Positions 34,045 through 42,007 of a DNA stretch of 64,000 nt are shown piece by piece. The DNA is from Pseudomonas jessenii (lineage in GTDB: Bacteria; Pseudomonadota; Gammaproteobacteria; Pseudomonadales; Pseudomonadaceae). The notes beneath the pieces were generated by a model. It saw only the letters and a program-made list of their open reading frames with translations, was not told where the DNA came from and did not search any database. The DNA lies in contig NZ_NIWT01000004.1 of the NCBI RefSeq assembly GCF_002236115.1, positions 186,001-250,000 on the forward strand, in the 5' to 3' direction. How positions within the stretch are numbered: the stretch's first letter is position 1; each line of letters starts with the position of its first letter. A program made the translations under genes and the position numbers.

Positions 34045-35064
34045 ATGTTCGCTCTCATGCAAAGCACTCGCCTTGAATCGCTGCATCTGAGCGTTGACTC
34101 GGTCACCGGGTTGAAGGCGGTCATTGCCATTCATAACAGCCGGCTGGGGCCTGCCCTGGGTGGTTGTCGTTACCTTGCCTATCCCAGCGACGAGTCTGCG
34201 GTCGAGGATGCGGTGCGCCTTGCCCAAGGCATGAGTTACAAGGCGGCACTGGCCGGCCTGGCCCAGGGCGGCGGCGTGGCGGTGATCATTCGCCCCGTTC
34301 ATGTGGCCAACCGCGCGGCGCTGTTCGAAGCCTTCGGGCGCTGTATCAATCAGCTCGACGGGCGCTACATCACGGCCATCGACAGTGGCACCTCAGTGGC
34401 GGACATGGATTGCATCGCCCAGCAGACCCAGCATGTCACCAGCACCACCGCGGCGGGCGACCCTGCGCCACACGCGGCGATGGGCGTATTCACCGGCATT
34501 CGCGCCACAGCGATGGCGCGACTGGGCAGCGATAACCTCGAAGGCCTGCGCGTTGCCATTCAAGGCTTGGGCAACGTTGGTTATGCCCTGGCAGAACAGT
34601 TGCACGCTGCCGGGGCCGAACTGCTGGTCAGCGATATCGATCACGGCAAGGTGCAACTGGCAATGGAGCAACTCGGGGCTCACCCCATCGCCAACGACGC
34701 ACTGCTCAGCACGCCTTGCGATATTCTTGCGCCATGCGGTTTGGGCGGGGTGCTCAACAGCCACAGCGTGACGCAACTGCGCTGCTCGGCAGTGGCCGGT
34801 TCGGCGAACAATCAGCTGACCCATCTGGATGTTGCCGACCAACTGGAACGGCGCGGCATCCTGTACGCACCGGATTACGTGATAAACGCCGGCGGACTGA
34901 TTTACGTGTCGCTCAAGCACCGCGGCGAGGAACTGTCGACCATCACCGCGCACCTGTCGAAAATCAGCTCGCGCCTGACTGAAGTGTTCGCCCACGCCCA
35001 GGCGGAAAAACGCTCCCCCGCGCGGGTGGCCGACGAGTTGGCGGAGAAGGTGTTGTACCGGTGA
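34045..35064 (+). CDS. Leucine dehydrogenase-like protein with altered active site
   Basis: A 339-residue member of the Glu/Leu/Phe/Val dehydrogenase family, which deaminates branched-chain amino acids with NAD. The Rossmann loop is IQGLGNVGYALAEQL near 172, and the ITAIDSGTS loop near 110 carries the conserved Asp. The substrate-binding Lys66 in MSYKAALAG is present, but residue 78 is Val in GLAQGGGVAV. Leucine dehydrogenases, including the P. aeruginosa homologue as I recall it, have Lys here (GGGK), the general base of the reaction. The reading frame is intact, so the enzyme may be inactive, slow or changed in reaction. Confidence 0.88.
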   Translation: MFALMQSTRLESLHLSVDSVTGLKAVIAIHNSRLGPALGGCRYLAYPSDESAVEDAVRLAQGMSYKAALAGLAQGGGVAVIIRPVHVANRAALFEAFGRCINQLDGRYITAIDSGTSVADMDCIAQQTQHVTSTTAAGDPAPHAAMGVFTGIRATAMARLGSDNLEGLRVAIQGLGNVGYALAEQLHAAGAELLVSDIDHGKVQLAMEQLGAHPIANDALLSTPCDILAPCGLGGVLNSHSVTQLRCSAVAGSANNQLTHLDVADQLERRGILYAPDYVINAGGLIYVSLKHRGEELSTITAHLSKISSRLTEVFAHAQAEKRSPARVADELAEKVLYR

Positions 35065-35096
35065 AACTGGCATGAGTTTTCCACAGGCATGAAAAA

Positions 35097-35126
35097 GGCC
35101 CTGGGTCATTCGACTCAGGGCCTGTT
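35097..35126. terminator. Terminator between ldh-like gene and yebG
   Basis: GGCCCTGGGTC-ATTC-GACTCAGGGCC, one mismatch, with an A tract on the left, so it mainly serves the leftward yebG transcript. Confidence 0.8.
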
Positions 35127-35141
35127 CAATTCGGGCTTTGC

Positions 35142-35492
35142 CTATTTGGCGGCTTTTGGGGCCTTGGCAGGCTTGGCCGGGGTGACCGGCTCAGCGGCCT
35201 CAACGACCTCGGTTGCCGCAACAGGTTGTGCGACTTCAACCGGTGCGCTGAGCAGTTCGGACAGGGCGTCCGGCTGGCTCTTGAACGCCTTGGCGAACAC
35301 GTCGCGATTTTTCGCCATGTAGATCCCGGCTTCTTCCACTTGCTGCTCGGTCAGGGACGGAACGGCTTTTTGCAACACTTCAGCCAGCAATTCGGCCAGT
35401 TCGAGCATTTTGTCATGACGGTCAGCTTCGGCTTTATCCATGAACAAGCGCTCCAGATCTCGGCTGCTGCGGTATACCACTTCGACGGCCAT
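35142..35492 (-). CDS. yebG: SOS-response protein YebG
   Basis: A 116-residue protein. The YebG core VEVVYRSSRDLERLFMDKAEADRHDKML (residues 3-30, quoted only as landmark ends VEVVYR and DKML) and the helix AGIYMAKNRDVFAKAF match the family; the C-terminal third (VEVAQPVAATEVVEAAEPVTP region) is Ala/Pro/Val-rich and disordered, as in homologues. E. coli YebG is DNA-damage-inducible with unknown activity. A LexA box lies 44 bases upstream of the ATG. Confidence 0.9.
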   Translation of the reverse strand: MAVEVVYRSSRDLERLFMDKAEADRHDKMLELAELLAEVLQKAVPSLTEQQVEEAGIYMAKNRDVFAKAFKSQPDALSELLSAPVEVAQPVAATEVVEAAEPVTPAKPAKAPKAAK

Positions 35493-35535
35493 TCACCACC
35501 TCACATGCCTTCACATTGGTTGTCGATTTCGACTA

Positions 35536-35551
35536 CTGTATCTATATACAG
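35536..35551. promoter_or_regulatory. LexA (SOS) box of yebG
   Basis: CTGTATCTATATACAG has the CTGT-N8-ACAG form of the LexA operator with an AT-rich centre. Confidence 0.85.
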
Positions 35552-35768
35552 CTAAAGGATAAGCGAATCCCTGCCTTTTGGGTAGTGGCTTTTTAATGTA
35601 GACCGGATTCGGGATTTGTCAGGCGAGGCGCTGCACAGGTGCGACCAAACGCCACGGCGCACAATCCCGAGTGGCTCGCCATCATGGGCTGGCCTTTTTT
35701 CTGCATGCAGAAAAACCGTCACGTCCAACCCGCATCATCCGGTCGAGCCGACCTAAGGAAGCATCATC

Positions 35769-36269
35769 GTGAAAATCAACTGGGCCGAAAAACTGCGGCA
35801 GAACGTGCATGAACTGGCCGAGTCCCTGGGCAATCTGTTTGTCGAAACCTTTCACTACCTGGCGCTGTTCGCCATTGGTGCGGTGACCGCATGGGCGGCG
35901 GTGATGGAATTTCTCGGGATGATCGAAGAAGGGCACATCAAGATCGATGACATCTTGCTGCTGTTCATCTACCTGGAACTGGGGGCGATGGTCGGGATTT
36001 ACTTCAAGACCAACCACATGCCAGTGCGCTTCCTGATCTACGTGGCGATCACCGCGCTGACGCGGCTGCTGATTTCCAACGTATCGCACCACAACCCGCC
36101 GGACCTGGGGATCATCTACCTGTGCGGCGGGATTCTGCTGTTGGCGTTTGCGATTCTGGTGGTGCGTTACGCTTCGTCGCAATTTCCTTCGGTGAAGATT
36201 GAGAACCCGCACCGCAAAACAGGTAAGGGCTCCAGTGAACATCCGGAAGTAGAAAAGGGCGAGCTTTAA
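35769..36269 (+). CDS. psiE: PsiE-family membrane protein
   Basis: A 166-residue inner-membrane protein with four hydrophobic segments (about 27-50, 60-82, 90-108 and 115-138). Family residues include FIYLELGAMVGIYFKTNHMP and VRFLIYVAITALTRLLI. In E. coli PsiE is induced by phosphate starvation; the function is unknown. The start is a GTG at 35769 with AAGGA eleven bases upstream. The C-terminal tail (KTGKGSSEHPEVEKGEL) is hydrophilic and probably cytoplasmic. It converges on the DUF3509 gene and overlaps it by 4 bases. Confidence 0.85.
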   Translation: MKINWAEKLRQNVHELAESLGNLFVETFHYLALFAIGAVTAWAAVMEFLGMIEEGHIKIDDILLLFIYLELGAMVGIYFKTNHMPVRFLIYVAITALTRLLISNVSHHNPPDLGIIYLCGGILLLAFAILVVRYASSQFPSVKIENPHRKTGKGSSEHPEVEKGEL

Positions 36270-36580
36270 AGCCCCATGGTGGGTCGGTGGCGGTCACTGG
36301 CTGGTGGGGGCAGGTTGCGCGTGCCGCCGTCGGTCATTGATTCGAGGATGGCCACGGCGCAGTGGCCCTGCTCGATGGCAATGCCGAACTGAATGCTTTG
36401 CACCAATCGTTTGAGGCGCTCGGGGTCATTGCGTTGTTCGGCGCTGATCATGCGTTTGGCCACCACGCGGCCACTGTTGGACAGGGTCAGCATGATGCGG
36501 CCGTCCAGGCCCTGAATGCTCAGGTTGATCTGGTAATCCGCTGCAAAGGCATCGGTAATGAGCTGGAAAGGGTTGTCCAT
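36266..36580 (-). CDS. DUF3509 domain protein
   Basis: A 104-residue protein. Residues 1-70 match the Pseudomonas DUF3509 family (NPFQLITDAFAADYQINLSI, then LTLSNSGRVVAKRMISAEQ). The last 30 residues (MTDGGTRNLPPPASDRHRPT) are outside the family core. Function is unknown; members are small cytoplasmic proteins. Its stop overlaps the psiE stop by 4 bases in convergent orientation. Confidence 0.8.
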   Translation of the reverse strand: MDNPFQLITDAFAADYQINLSIQGLDGRIMLTLSNSGRVVAKRMISAEQRNDPERLKRLVQSIQFGIAIEQGHCAVAILESMTDGGTRNLPPPASDRHRPTMGL

Positions 36581-36731
36581 GATGCGTCACCGCCTGATTG
36601 AACGTGCAGTTGTTGACCGGCCATGATCGGGTTGGTTCGCAACGCCAGACCACCGGCCATCTCGCCATCATTGTTCCAGCATGGAAGAAGCAAGGCCCAT
36701 GCCGGAAAATTGTCGGACAAAAAACATGTTC

Positions 36732-36841
36732 TGTAGGGGCGAGCCTGTTCGCGATGGTCGTGAACGATAACGCGTCAAACCAGATGGTTCGCGGCGTCTG
36801 AGGGTTTTTCGCGAGCAAGCTCGCTCCTACGGGGGGGGGGG
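36732..36841. repeat. Paired REP element, TGTAGGAG type, followed by a run of 11 G
   Basis: Left copy TGTAGGGGCGAGCCTGTTCGCGA is degenerate; right copy ends GCTCGCTCCTAC and runs straight into eleven G (36831-36841). The spacer has the conserved GTCGTGAACGATAACGCGTC. The rest of the region between DUF3509 and sdaA holds no gene. Confidence 0.85.
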
Positions 36842-36894
36842 CCGCGTTTTCTGCACGTTTCAGGGCAATTAACCTCGACGTGCCTCCAAAACGG

Positions 36895-38271
36895 TCAACA
36901 TTCCACCCAGTTCACCGCCAGTCCGCCCCGCGACGTCTCTTTGTACTTGTCATGCATGTCGGCCCCGGTGTCGCGCATGGTACGGATCACCCGGTCCAGG
37001 GAAATGAAGTGTTTGCCGTCGCCGCGCAGGGCCATTTGCGTGGCATTGATGGCCTTGACCGCGGCGATCGCGTTGCGCTCGATACACGGCACTTGCACCA
37101 GTCCGCCAACCGGGTCGCAGGTGAGGCCGAGGTTGTGTTCCAGGCCGATTTCGGCGGCGTTTTCCAGCTGCTCCGGGGTGGCGCCAAGCACCTCTGCCAG
37201 GCCAGCGGCGGCCATGGCGCAAGCGGAGCCGACTTCACCCTGGCAGCCGACTTCGGCCCCGGAGATCGAAGCGTTTTTCTTGCACAGAATGCCGACGGCA
37301 GCTGCACCCAGGAAAAATGCGACCACGTCATCGTCAGACGCATCGGCATTGAATTTCATGTAGTAGTGCAGCACCGCCGGAATGATCCCCGCCGCGCCGT
37401 TGGTCGGCGCCGTGACCATGCGCCCGCCGGCCGCGTTTTCTTCGTTCACGGCAAGGGCGTACAGGTTGACCCATTCCATCGCTGACAAGGTGGACGTAAT
37501 GACATTCGGCTTGCCGATTTCCTGCAGGCTGCGATGCAGTTTCGCCGCTCGACGCGGAACACTCAGGCCGCCGGGCAAGATGCCTTCGTGGCGCAAACCC
37601 TGCTCGACGCATTCGCGCATCACCGACCAGATATGCAACAGGCCCTGGCGGATTTCCGCGTCACTGCGCCATGCCCGTTCGTTGGCCATCATCAGTTCGC
37701 CCACCCGCAGCCCGTGCTCGTTGCAGAGTTTGAGCAGTTCGGCGGCGCTGGAGAAATCGTAAGGCAGCACCACGTCGCCGGCCGGCGCGATTCCGGATTC
37801 GGCTTCGGCTGCTTCGATGATAAAACCGCCGCCCACCGAGTAGTAGGTCTGCTCGAACAGTTCGCCGGTTTCACCGAAGGCTGTCAGGGACATGGCGTTG
37901 GGGTGGTAGGGCAGGCTTTCGTCCAGTAGCAGGAGATCGCGTTGCCAGTCGAAGGCAATTTGCGCAACGCCAGCAAGGCACAGTTTGCCGGTTTCGCGCA
38001 GGGTGTGAATGCGGCTGTCGATGGTGATTGGATCGATGCGGTCGGGCCACTCGCCCATCAGGCCCATGACGCAGGCGCGGTCCGTCGCGTGGCCGACGCC
38101 GGTCGCTGAAAGAGAACCATAGAGGCGGATTTCCACGCGTCGCACGTCGCTCAGAAAACCGTGATCGACCAGCGCTTGGGCAAAGGTTGCGGCAGCGCGC
38201 ATCGGACCGACGGTATGGGAGCTGGACGGGCCGATACCCACTTTGAAGAGATCGAAAACACTGATAGCCAT
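36895..38271 (-). CDS. sdaA: L-serine ammonia-lyase (iron-sulphur type)
   Basis: A 458-residue single-chain serine dehydratase converting L-serine to pyruvate and ammonia. The N-terminal beta domain starts [20 protein letters not shown]; the alpha domain carries the [4Fe-4S] cysteines in [19 protein letters not shown] near 350 and [14 protein letters not shown] near 395. ATG at 38271 gives the conserved N-terminus. It is divergent from a LysR-family gene with 135 bases in between, which is the likely regulator. Confidence 0.94.
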   Translation of the reverse strand: MAISVFDLFKVGIGPSSSHTVGPMRAAATFAQALVDHGFLSDVRRVEIRLYGSLSATGVGHATDRACVMGLMGEWPDRIDPITIDSRIHTLRETGKLCLAGVAQIAFDWQRDLLLLDESLPYHPNAMSLTAFGETGELFEQTYYSVGGGFIIEAAEAESGIAPAGDVVLPYDFSSAAELLKLCNEHGLRVGELMMANERAWRSDAEIRQGLLHIWSVMRECVEQGLRHEGILPGGLSVPRRAAKLHRSLQEIGKPNVITSTLSAMEWVNLYALAVNEENAAGGRMVTAPTNGAAGIIPAVLHYYMKFNADASDDDVVAFFLGAAAVGILCKKNASISGAEVGCQGEVGSACAMAAAGLAEVLGATPEQLENAAEIGLEHNLGLTCDPVGGLVQVPCIERNAIAAVKAINATQMALRGDGKHFISLDRVIRTMRDTGADMHDKYKETSRGGLAVNWVEC

Positions 38272-38406
38272 GCTAAAGCCTGTACACGCAATGGAAGGGA
38301 AATCGCTGCCATTTCTGTAGGACAAGCGCAATTTGGGCGATACTGCCTGTCACGAGCCTGCGTGACCAACGAAATTTCCTAAGACATCCTTTAGCAGGAC
38401 TAAACG

Positions 38407-39354
38407 ATGAGCCGTCAATTACACGCCCAGACGTATGTCTGGCTGAACGTGTTTGCCTGTGCCGCGCGGCACCTGTCGTTCACCCGCTGCGCCGAAGAAC
38501 TGCACATCACACCGGGGGCGGTCAGCCAGCAGATCCGCCAGCTGGAAGAACGCCTGGGCTTTCGCCTGTTTCACCGCCGCGCCCGCGGAGTGGAGCTGAG
38601 CGCAGAGGGGCAGCGCCTGGCCATTACCGTCAACGAGGCCTTTGGCAGCATCGACTCGGAATTGCGGCGACTGGACGCGGGCATGATCAGCGGGATTCTG
38701 CGGGTGCGTTCGATTCCGTCGTTCCTGAGCAAATGGCTAACGCCGCGACTGCCGCGTTTGCAGCAGCGTTTTCCGGACATCCAGTTGCGCCTGGTGGCCG
38801 AGGACAGCAGCGTGCCGTTGCATGAAGGTGACTTCGACCTGGCGATCGACCTGAACGACGGCAGTTATCCGGGCCTGTTATCCACAGCCTTGCTTGATGA
38901 ACAGATTTTTCCGGTGTGCGCGCCGAGCCTGTTGCGTGGTCGTCCACCGCTGCATGGTCCGGCGGACCTGATGCACTTTCCCTTGCTGCACGACATCACC
39001 GCCTGGCGCGGCAGCTACGAGTACGCGGAATGGGAGTTTTACCTCAACGCCATCGGCTTCGAGGGTGCGGATGTGCGACGCGGGCATACCTTCAATCGCA
39101 ATCACCTGACGATCGAAGCGGCCATCGCCGGGATGGGGGTGGCGATAGCCCGACGGACACTGCTCAACGATGAGCTGGAGCGCGGGGCGTTGATCGTGCC
39201 GTTCGGCCTGGCGGTGCCCAATCACAAGCGCTACATGCTGCTTTACGCACCCGGGGCGTTGAGCCATCCGGGTGTGCGCGCGGTGCACGATTGGTTGGTG
39301 GAGGAGGCGGGTGCTTTTCGCAGCCTGCACCCGTTGGGGGAGCGGCAAATGTGA
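38407..39354 (+). CDS. LysR-family regulator (GcvA/DsdC-like)
   Basis: A 315-residue LysR protein: winged helix at about 10-70 (FACAARHLSFTRCAEELHIT, then PGAVSQQIRQLEERLGFRLF) and a periplasmic-binding-like effector domain with DFDLAIDLNDGSYPGL near 138 and MGVAIARRTLL near 245. The sequence style is that of GcvA/DsdC regulators of glycine, serine and D-amino acid genes. The divergent sdaA is the obvious target, with serine or a related compound as possible effector. AGGA precedes the ATG. Confidence 0.88.
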   Translation: MSRQLHAQTYVWLNVFACAARHLSFTRCAEELHITPGAVSQQIRQLEERLGFRLFHRRARGVELSAEGQRLAITVNEAFGSIDSELRRLDAGMISGILRVRSIPSFLSKWLTPRLPRLQQRFPDIQLRLVAEDSSVPLHEGDFDLAIDLNDGSYPGLLSTALLDEQIFPVCAPSLLRGRPPLHGPADLMHFPLLHDITAWRGSYEYAEWEFYLNAIGFEGADVRRGHTFNRNHLTIEAAIAGMGVAIARRTLLNDELERGALIVPFGLAVPNHKRYMLLYAPGALSHPGVRAVHDWLVEEAGAFRSLHPLGERQM

Positions 39355-39568
39355 GCAATTATTACGTAAGAGCAGGGCGACCCAACTCCCGACCTTAACA
39401 GCGCTTTTACCGGTTGTCCGGCTTTTTTTGCGATTGAAAATTTATCTTTTTTAGGGGGTTGAATTGTTCAGCGTACAGACCGATTGTGTAAGTAAGAGGT
39501 CACGGTGATGACGCCCAAGGGCTTAGCTGACCGGCCTCTCGCGAGCTAGCTGAAGTAAGGGATGAACT

Positions 39569-39976
39569 ATGCAAATCCAAGTCAATAGCGATAACCATAT
39601 TCAAGGCAGTAAACGACTGGAGGAGTGGGTACGTACGACCATTGAGAGCACGCTCGAACGCTACGAAGAGGACCTGACACGAGTCGAGGTTCACCTGCGG
39701 GACGAGAACGGCGACAAGCCGGGTCCCCACGACATGCGCTGCCAGCTGGAGGCGCGGCCAAAAGGCCATCAACCGATTTCCGTCACCCATAAAGCCTCCA
39801 CCATGGAGCAGGCGATCGACGGAGCGGCTACCAAACTTGAACATGCGCTGGAGCATATGTTCGGCAAATTACGCGGCAAACGAGCCAATGTGGTGCCCAT
39901 CGAGAGTGCCGCCCATGCCGACCATCTGCTGGAAGAAGAGTTTCTTGAGAACGAACAGGCAGCGCTTAACGGCTGA
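39569..39976 (+). CDS. HPF/RaiA-family ribosome-associated protein
   Basis: A 135-residue protein of the HPF/RaiA (sigma-54 modulation) family. The beta-alpha-beta-beta-beta-alpha core covers residues 1-110, with IESTLERYEEDLTRVEVHL and RCQLEARPKGHQPISVTHKA, ending in an acidic tail (LLEEEFLENEQ). Members bind the small ribosomal subunit and stabilise inactive ribosomes in stationary phase. The 5' leader contains GAGGTCA (39498-39504) able to pair with TGACCGGCCTC (39529-39539), so a structured leader is likely. Confidence 0.85.
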   Translation: MQIQVNSDNHIQGSKRLEEWVRTTIESTLERYEEDLTRVEVHLRDENGDKPGPHDMRCQLEARPKGHQPISVTHKASTMEQAIDGAATKLEHALEHMFGKLRGKRANVVPIESAAHADHLLEEEFLENEQAALNG

Positions 39977-40005
39977 CACCTGATTCACTTTTTTACCTTC
40001 CCATG

Positions 40006-40034
40006 AAAACGGGCCTGCATTGCAGGCCCGTTTT
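40006..40034. terminator. Terminator after the HPF-like gene
   Basis: Perfect stem AAAACGGGCCTGCA / TGCAGGCCCGTTTT with a one-base loop centre, usable from both sides. Confidence 0.88.
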
Positions 40035-40117
40035 GTTTTCGGTGGCTTTTGGATTCCATGGCTATGCCATTGGTGCAACCAACGGGCGTAATAAAGGGCT
40101 GCACCCGATCCTTTTGC

Positions 40118-40137
40118 ATATGAGAATATTTATCATT
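40118..40137. promoter_or_regulatory. Fur box before the ECF sigma gene
   Basis: TGAGAAT-A-TTTATCA at 40121-40135 matches the 7-1-7 Fur consensus TGATAATNATTATCA at 12 of 14 fixed positions, about 65 bases before the sigma factor ATG. Confidence 0.8.
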
Positions 40138-40199
40138 AATATTGCGGCCTTTCCGGTCCCCTGACGCTGTCGTGGCCTCCCCGGTTTTCAGGTCGAAAC

Positions 40200-40778
40200 A
40201 TGAACGATGATCACTCTGCCCCCGAACCCCGCGATATCGAGCGCGATCCACAGCGCGGGGACCGTGCGCATTTTCTCCAGGTGTTTCTCTCCCAGCGTTC
40301 GCAAATGGAAGCACTGGTGAGCCGGCGTGTCGGTTGTCGGGCGACGGCGGCTGACCTGGTACAGGATTTGTTCCTGCGATTCTGGCGGCGGCCGTTGGTG
40401 CAAGTCGAGGAACTCAGCACCTACCTGCTGCGCTGCGCCGGCAACATCGCCATCGATCACTTGCGCAGTGAAGGCACGCGGGTCCGGGTCAGCGAAGGTT
40501 TGATGGTGGAATCACCAGACAGCCATGGCAGCGGACCGCAAGCGGCGCTGGAGGCGGGCAACGATCTGCGCCATGTCGAAGCCGCATTGCGCGCCTTGCC
40601 GGAGCGTACGCGGCAGATCTTCTTGCTCAATCGCATTCACGGCCGCAAATACGCCGAGATCGCCAAGGCCATGGGCTTGTCCCAAAGTGCCGTGGAAAAA
40701 CATATGATGCGGGCCCTCGAAGCCTGCAAGGCCAGCCTTCGGGAACCCGAACCGCGTACGCCAGGGACAGCACCGTGA
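40200..40778 (+). CDS. ECF sigma factor, FecI-like iron-starvation type
   Basis: A 192-residue extracytoplasmic-function sigma factor. Region 2 lies at about 35-100 (ADLVQDLFLRFWRRPL, then LRCAGNIAIDHLRSE) and region 4 at about 125-180 (YAEIAKAMGLSQSAVEKHMM). It should direct transcription of the TonB-dependent receptor when the FecR-like partner is triggered by the loaded receptor. It overlaps the fecR-like start by 4 bases, and a Fur box upstream suggests repression by iron. Confidence 0.92.
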   Translation: MNDDHSAPEPRDIERDPQRGDRAHFLQVFLSQRSQMEALVSRRVGCRATAADLVQDLFLRFWRRPLVQVEELSTYLLRCAGNIAIDHLRSEGTRVRVSEGLMVESPDSHGSGPQAALEAGNDLRHVEAALRALPERTRQIFLLNRIHGRKYAEIAKAMGLSQSAVEKHMMRALEACKASLREPEPRTPGTAP

Positions 40779-41770
40779 ACGACTTCAAACGCGTCACCCC
40801 GACGCCGACGCCGGCGCAGGAGCAGGCCGCGCTGGCCTGGCTGAGCCTGTTGCATGACCAGCCCAATAGCGGTGACCAAGCGACGTTCAGCCAGTGGTTG
40901 CAGGCCGACCCCGCCCATGCCGAGGCCTATGCCCGGGCGCAGGTCCTGTGGGAGTTGAGCGAAGGACCGGCGCGCACACTCGCCGATGAAGACGCTTTTG
41001 CCTTGCAGGGCTATCTCAACGCCATGGACAAGCCGCGGCGCAGCACGCTCGGGCGCTGGTCCGGTACGCTGGCGATGGCCGCGTGTCTGCTGTTGATGAT
41101 AAGTGTCGGTACAGGCTGGCAGCCTATGCGTTGGATTGATGACCTGGGGGCGGATTACGTCTCGGCACCGGGGGAAATTCGCACCGTTACCCTGGCCGAT
41201 CAGTCGCAGGTGACACTGGATGCCGACAGCGCCATCGCCGTGGATTTCAGTCGCGGTGAGCGGCATGTGCAACTGCGCCGCGGCGCCGGCTTTTTCAGCG
41301 TTACCCATACCGGCGAGCCGTTTGTGGTGGACGCCGAGAAAGGCCAGACGCGGGTCCTGGGCACGCAGTTCGAAGTCCGTTTGCAGCCCCACGGTGCACA
41401 GGTCACGGTGCTGTCGGGACGGGTTGGCGTGACGGCGCACCAGAAAGCCGATCAGCAAGAGCTCACCGCCGGCCAGCAAGTGGCCTATGGCGAAGGCTCG
41501 GCGCAAACACTCCACTCGGTGGACAGCGAAGCGCAGTTGGCATGGCGCCAGGGCTGGCTCAATTACTACAAGGCGACGTTGGCCGATGTGGTACAGGATT
41601 TGGCGCGCTATTACCCCGGACGGATCGTGTTGCTCAATGATGAACTGGCGATGCGCCGGGTCAGTGGCAGCTTTCCGAGCAGGAACCCGCAGGCGGTGTT
41701 GAGTTCCTTGCAGGGGGTGTTGGGGTTTGAGCAGCATCAGGTTTTGGGGCATCTGATTATTCTGCGCTAA
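40775..41770 (+). CDS. FecR-like anti-sigma/signal transducer
   Basis: A 331-residue inner-membrane protein. The N-terminal cytoplasmic DUF4880-type part (residues 14-80, AALAWLSLLHDQPNSGDQAT) contacts the sigma factor; one membrane helix is at about 94-110 (LAMAACLLLMISVG); the periplasmic FecR domain follows (SAPGEIRTVTLADQSQVTLD, DFSRGERHVQLRRGAGFF) and a C-terminal STN-like segment interacts with the receptor. It lies in an operon with the sigma factor gene (4-base overlap) and upstream of the receptor. Confidence 0.92.
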   Translation: MNDFKRVTPTPTPAQEQAALAWLSLLHDQPNSGDQATFSQWLQADPAHAEAYARAQVLWELSEGPARTLADEDAFALQGYLNAMDKPRRSTLGRWSGTLAMAACLLLMISVGTGWQPMRWIDDLGADYVSAPGEIRTVTLADQSQVTLDADSAIAVDFSRGERHVQLRRGAGFFSVTHTGEPFVVDAEKGQTRVLGTQFEVRLQPHGAQVTVLSGRVGVTAHQKADQQELTAGQQVAYGEGSAQTLHSVDSEAQLAWRQGWLNYYKATLADVVQDLARYYPGRIVLLNDELAMRRVSGSFPSRNPQAVLSSLQGVLGFEQHQVLGHLIILR

Positions 41771-41782
41771 AGCTGTTGGCCT

Positions 41783-41872
41783 CTTCGCGGGCAAGCCCGC
41801 TCCCACAGGGTTACGTGTTGCCCCAATATTGTGAGCAACTCAATACCTGTGGGAGCGAGCTTGCTCGCGATG
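41783..41872. repeat. Paired REP element, inward-facing type
   Basis: TTCGCGGGCAAGCCCGCTCCCACA ... TGTGGGAGCGAGCTTGCTCGCGATG seen in two segments, with the spacer ACGTGTTGCCCCAATATTGTG between them. It lies between the fecR-like and receptor genes. Confidence 0.88.
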
Positions 41873-41960
41873 ACGGCAGATCAGACACCCAACCACTCAA
41901 ATAAAAATATTTTCAGTTTTTGCTGAGGTAAACCCGATTGCCATCCGTGTAGTGACTGAA

Positions 41961-41979
41961 ACTGCGAGTCATTCGCATC
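41961..41979. promoter_or_regulatory. Fur-like box before the TonB-dependent receptor
   Basis: ACTGCGAGTCATTCGCATC agrees with the 19-base form AATGAGAATCATTCTCATT at 14 positions and is palindromic (TGCGA-GTCAT-TCGCA). It ends 29 bases before the receptor ATG. Confidence 0.6.
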
Positions 41980-42007
41980 CGTTGCGGTTCTACACAGGTC
42001 ATGAGTC

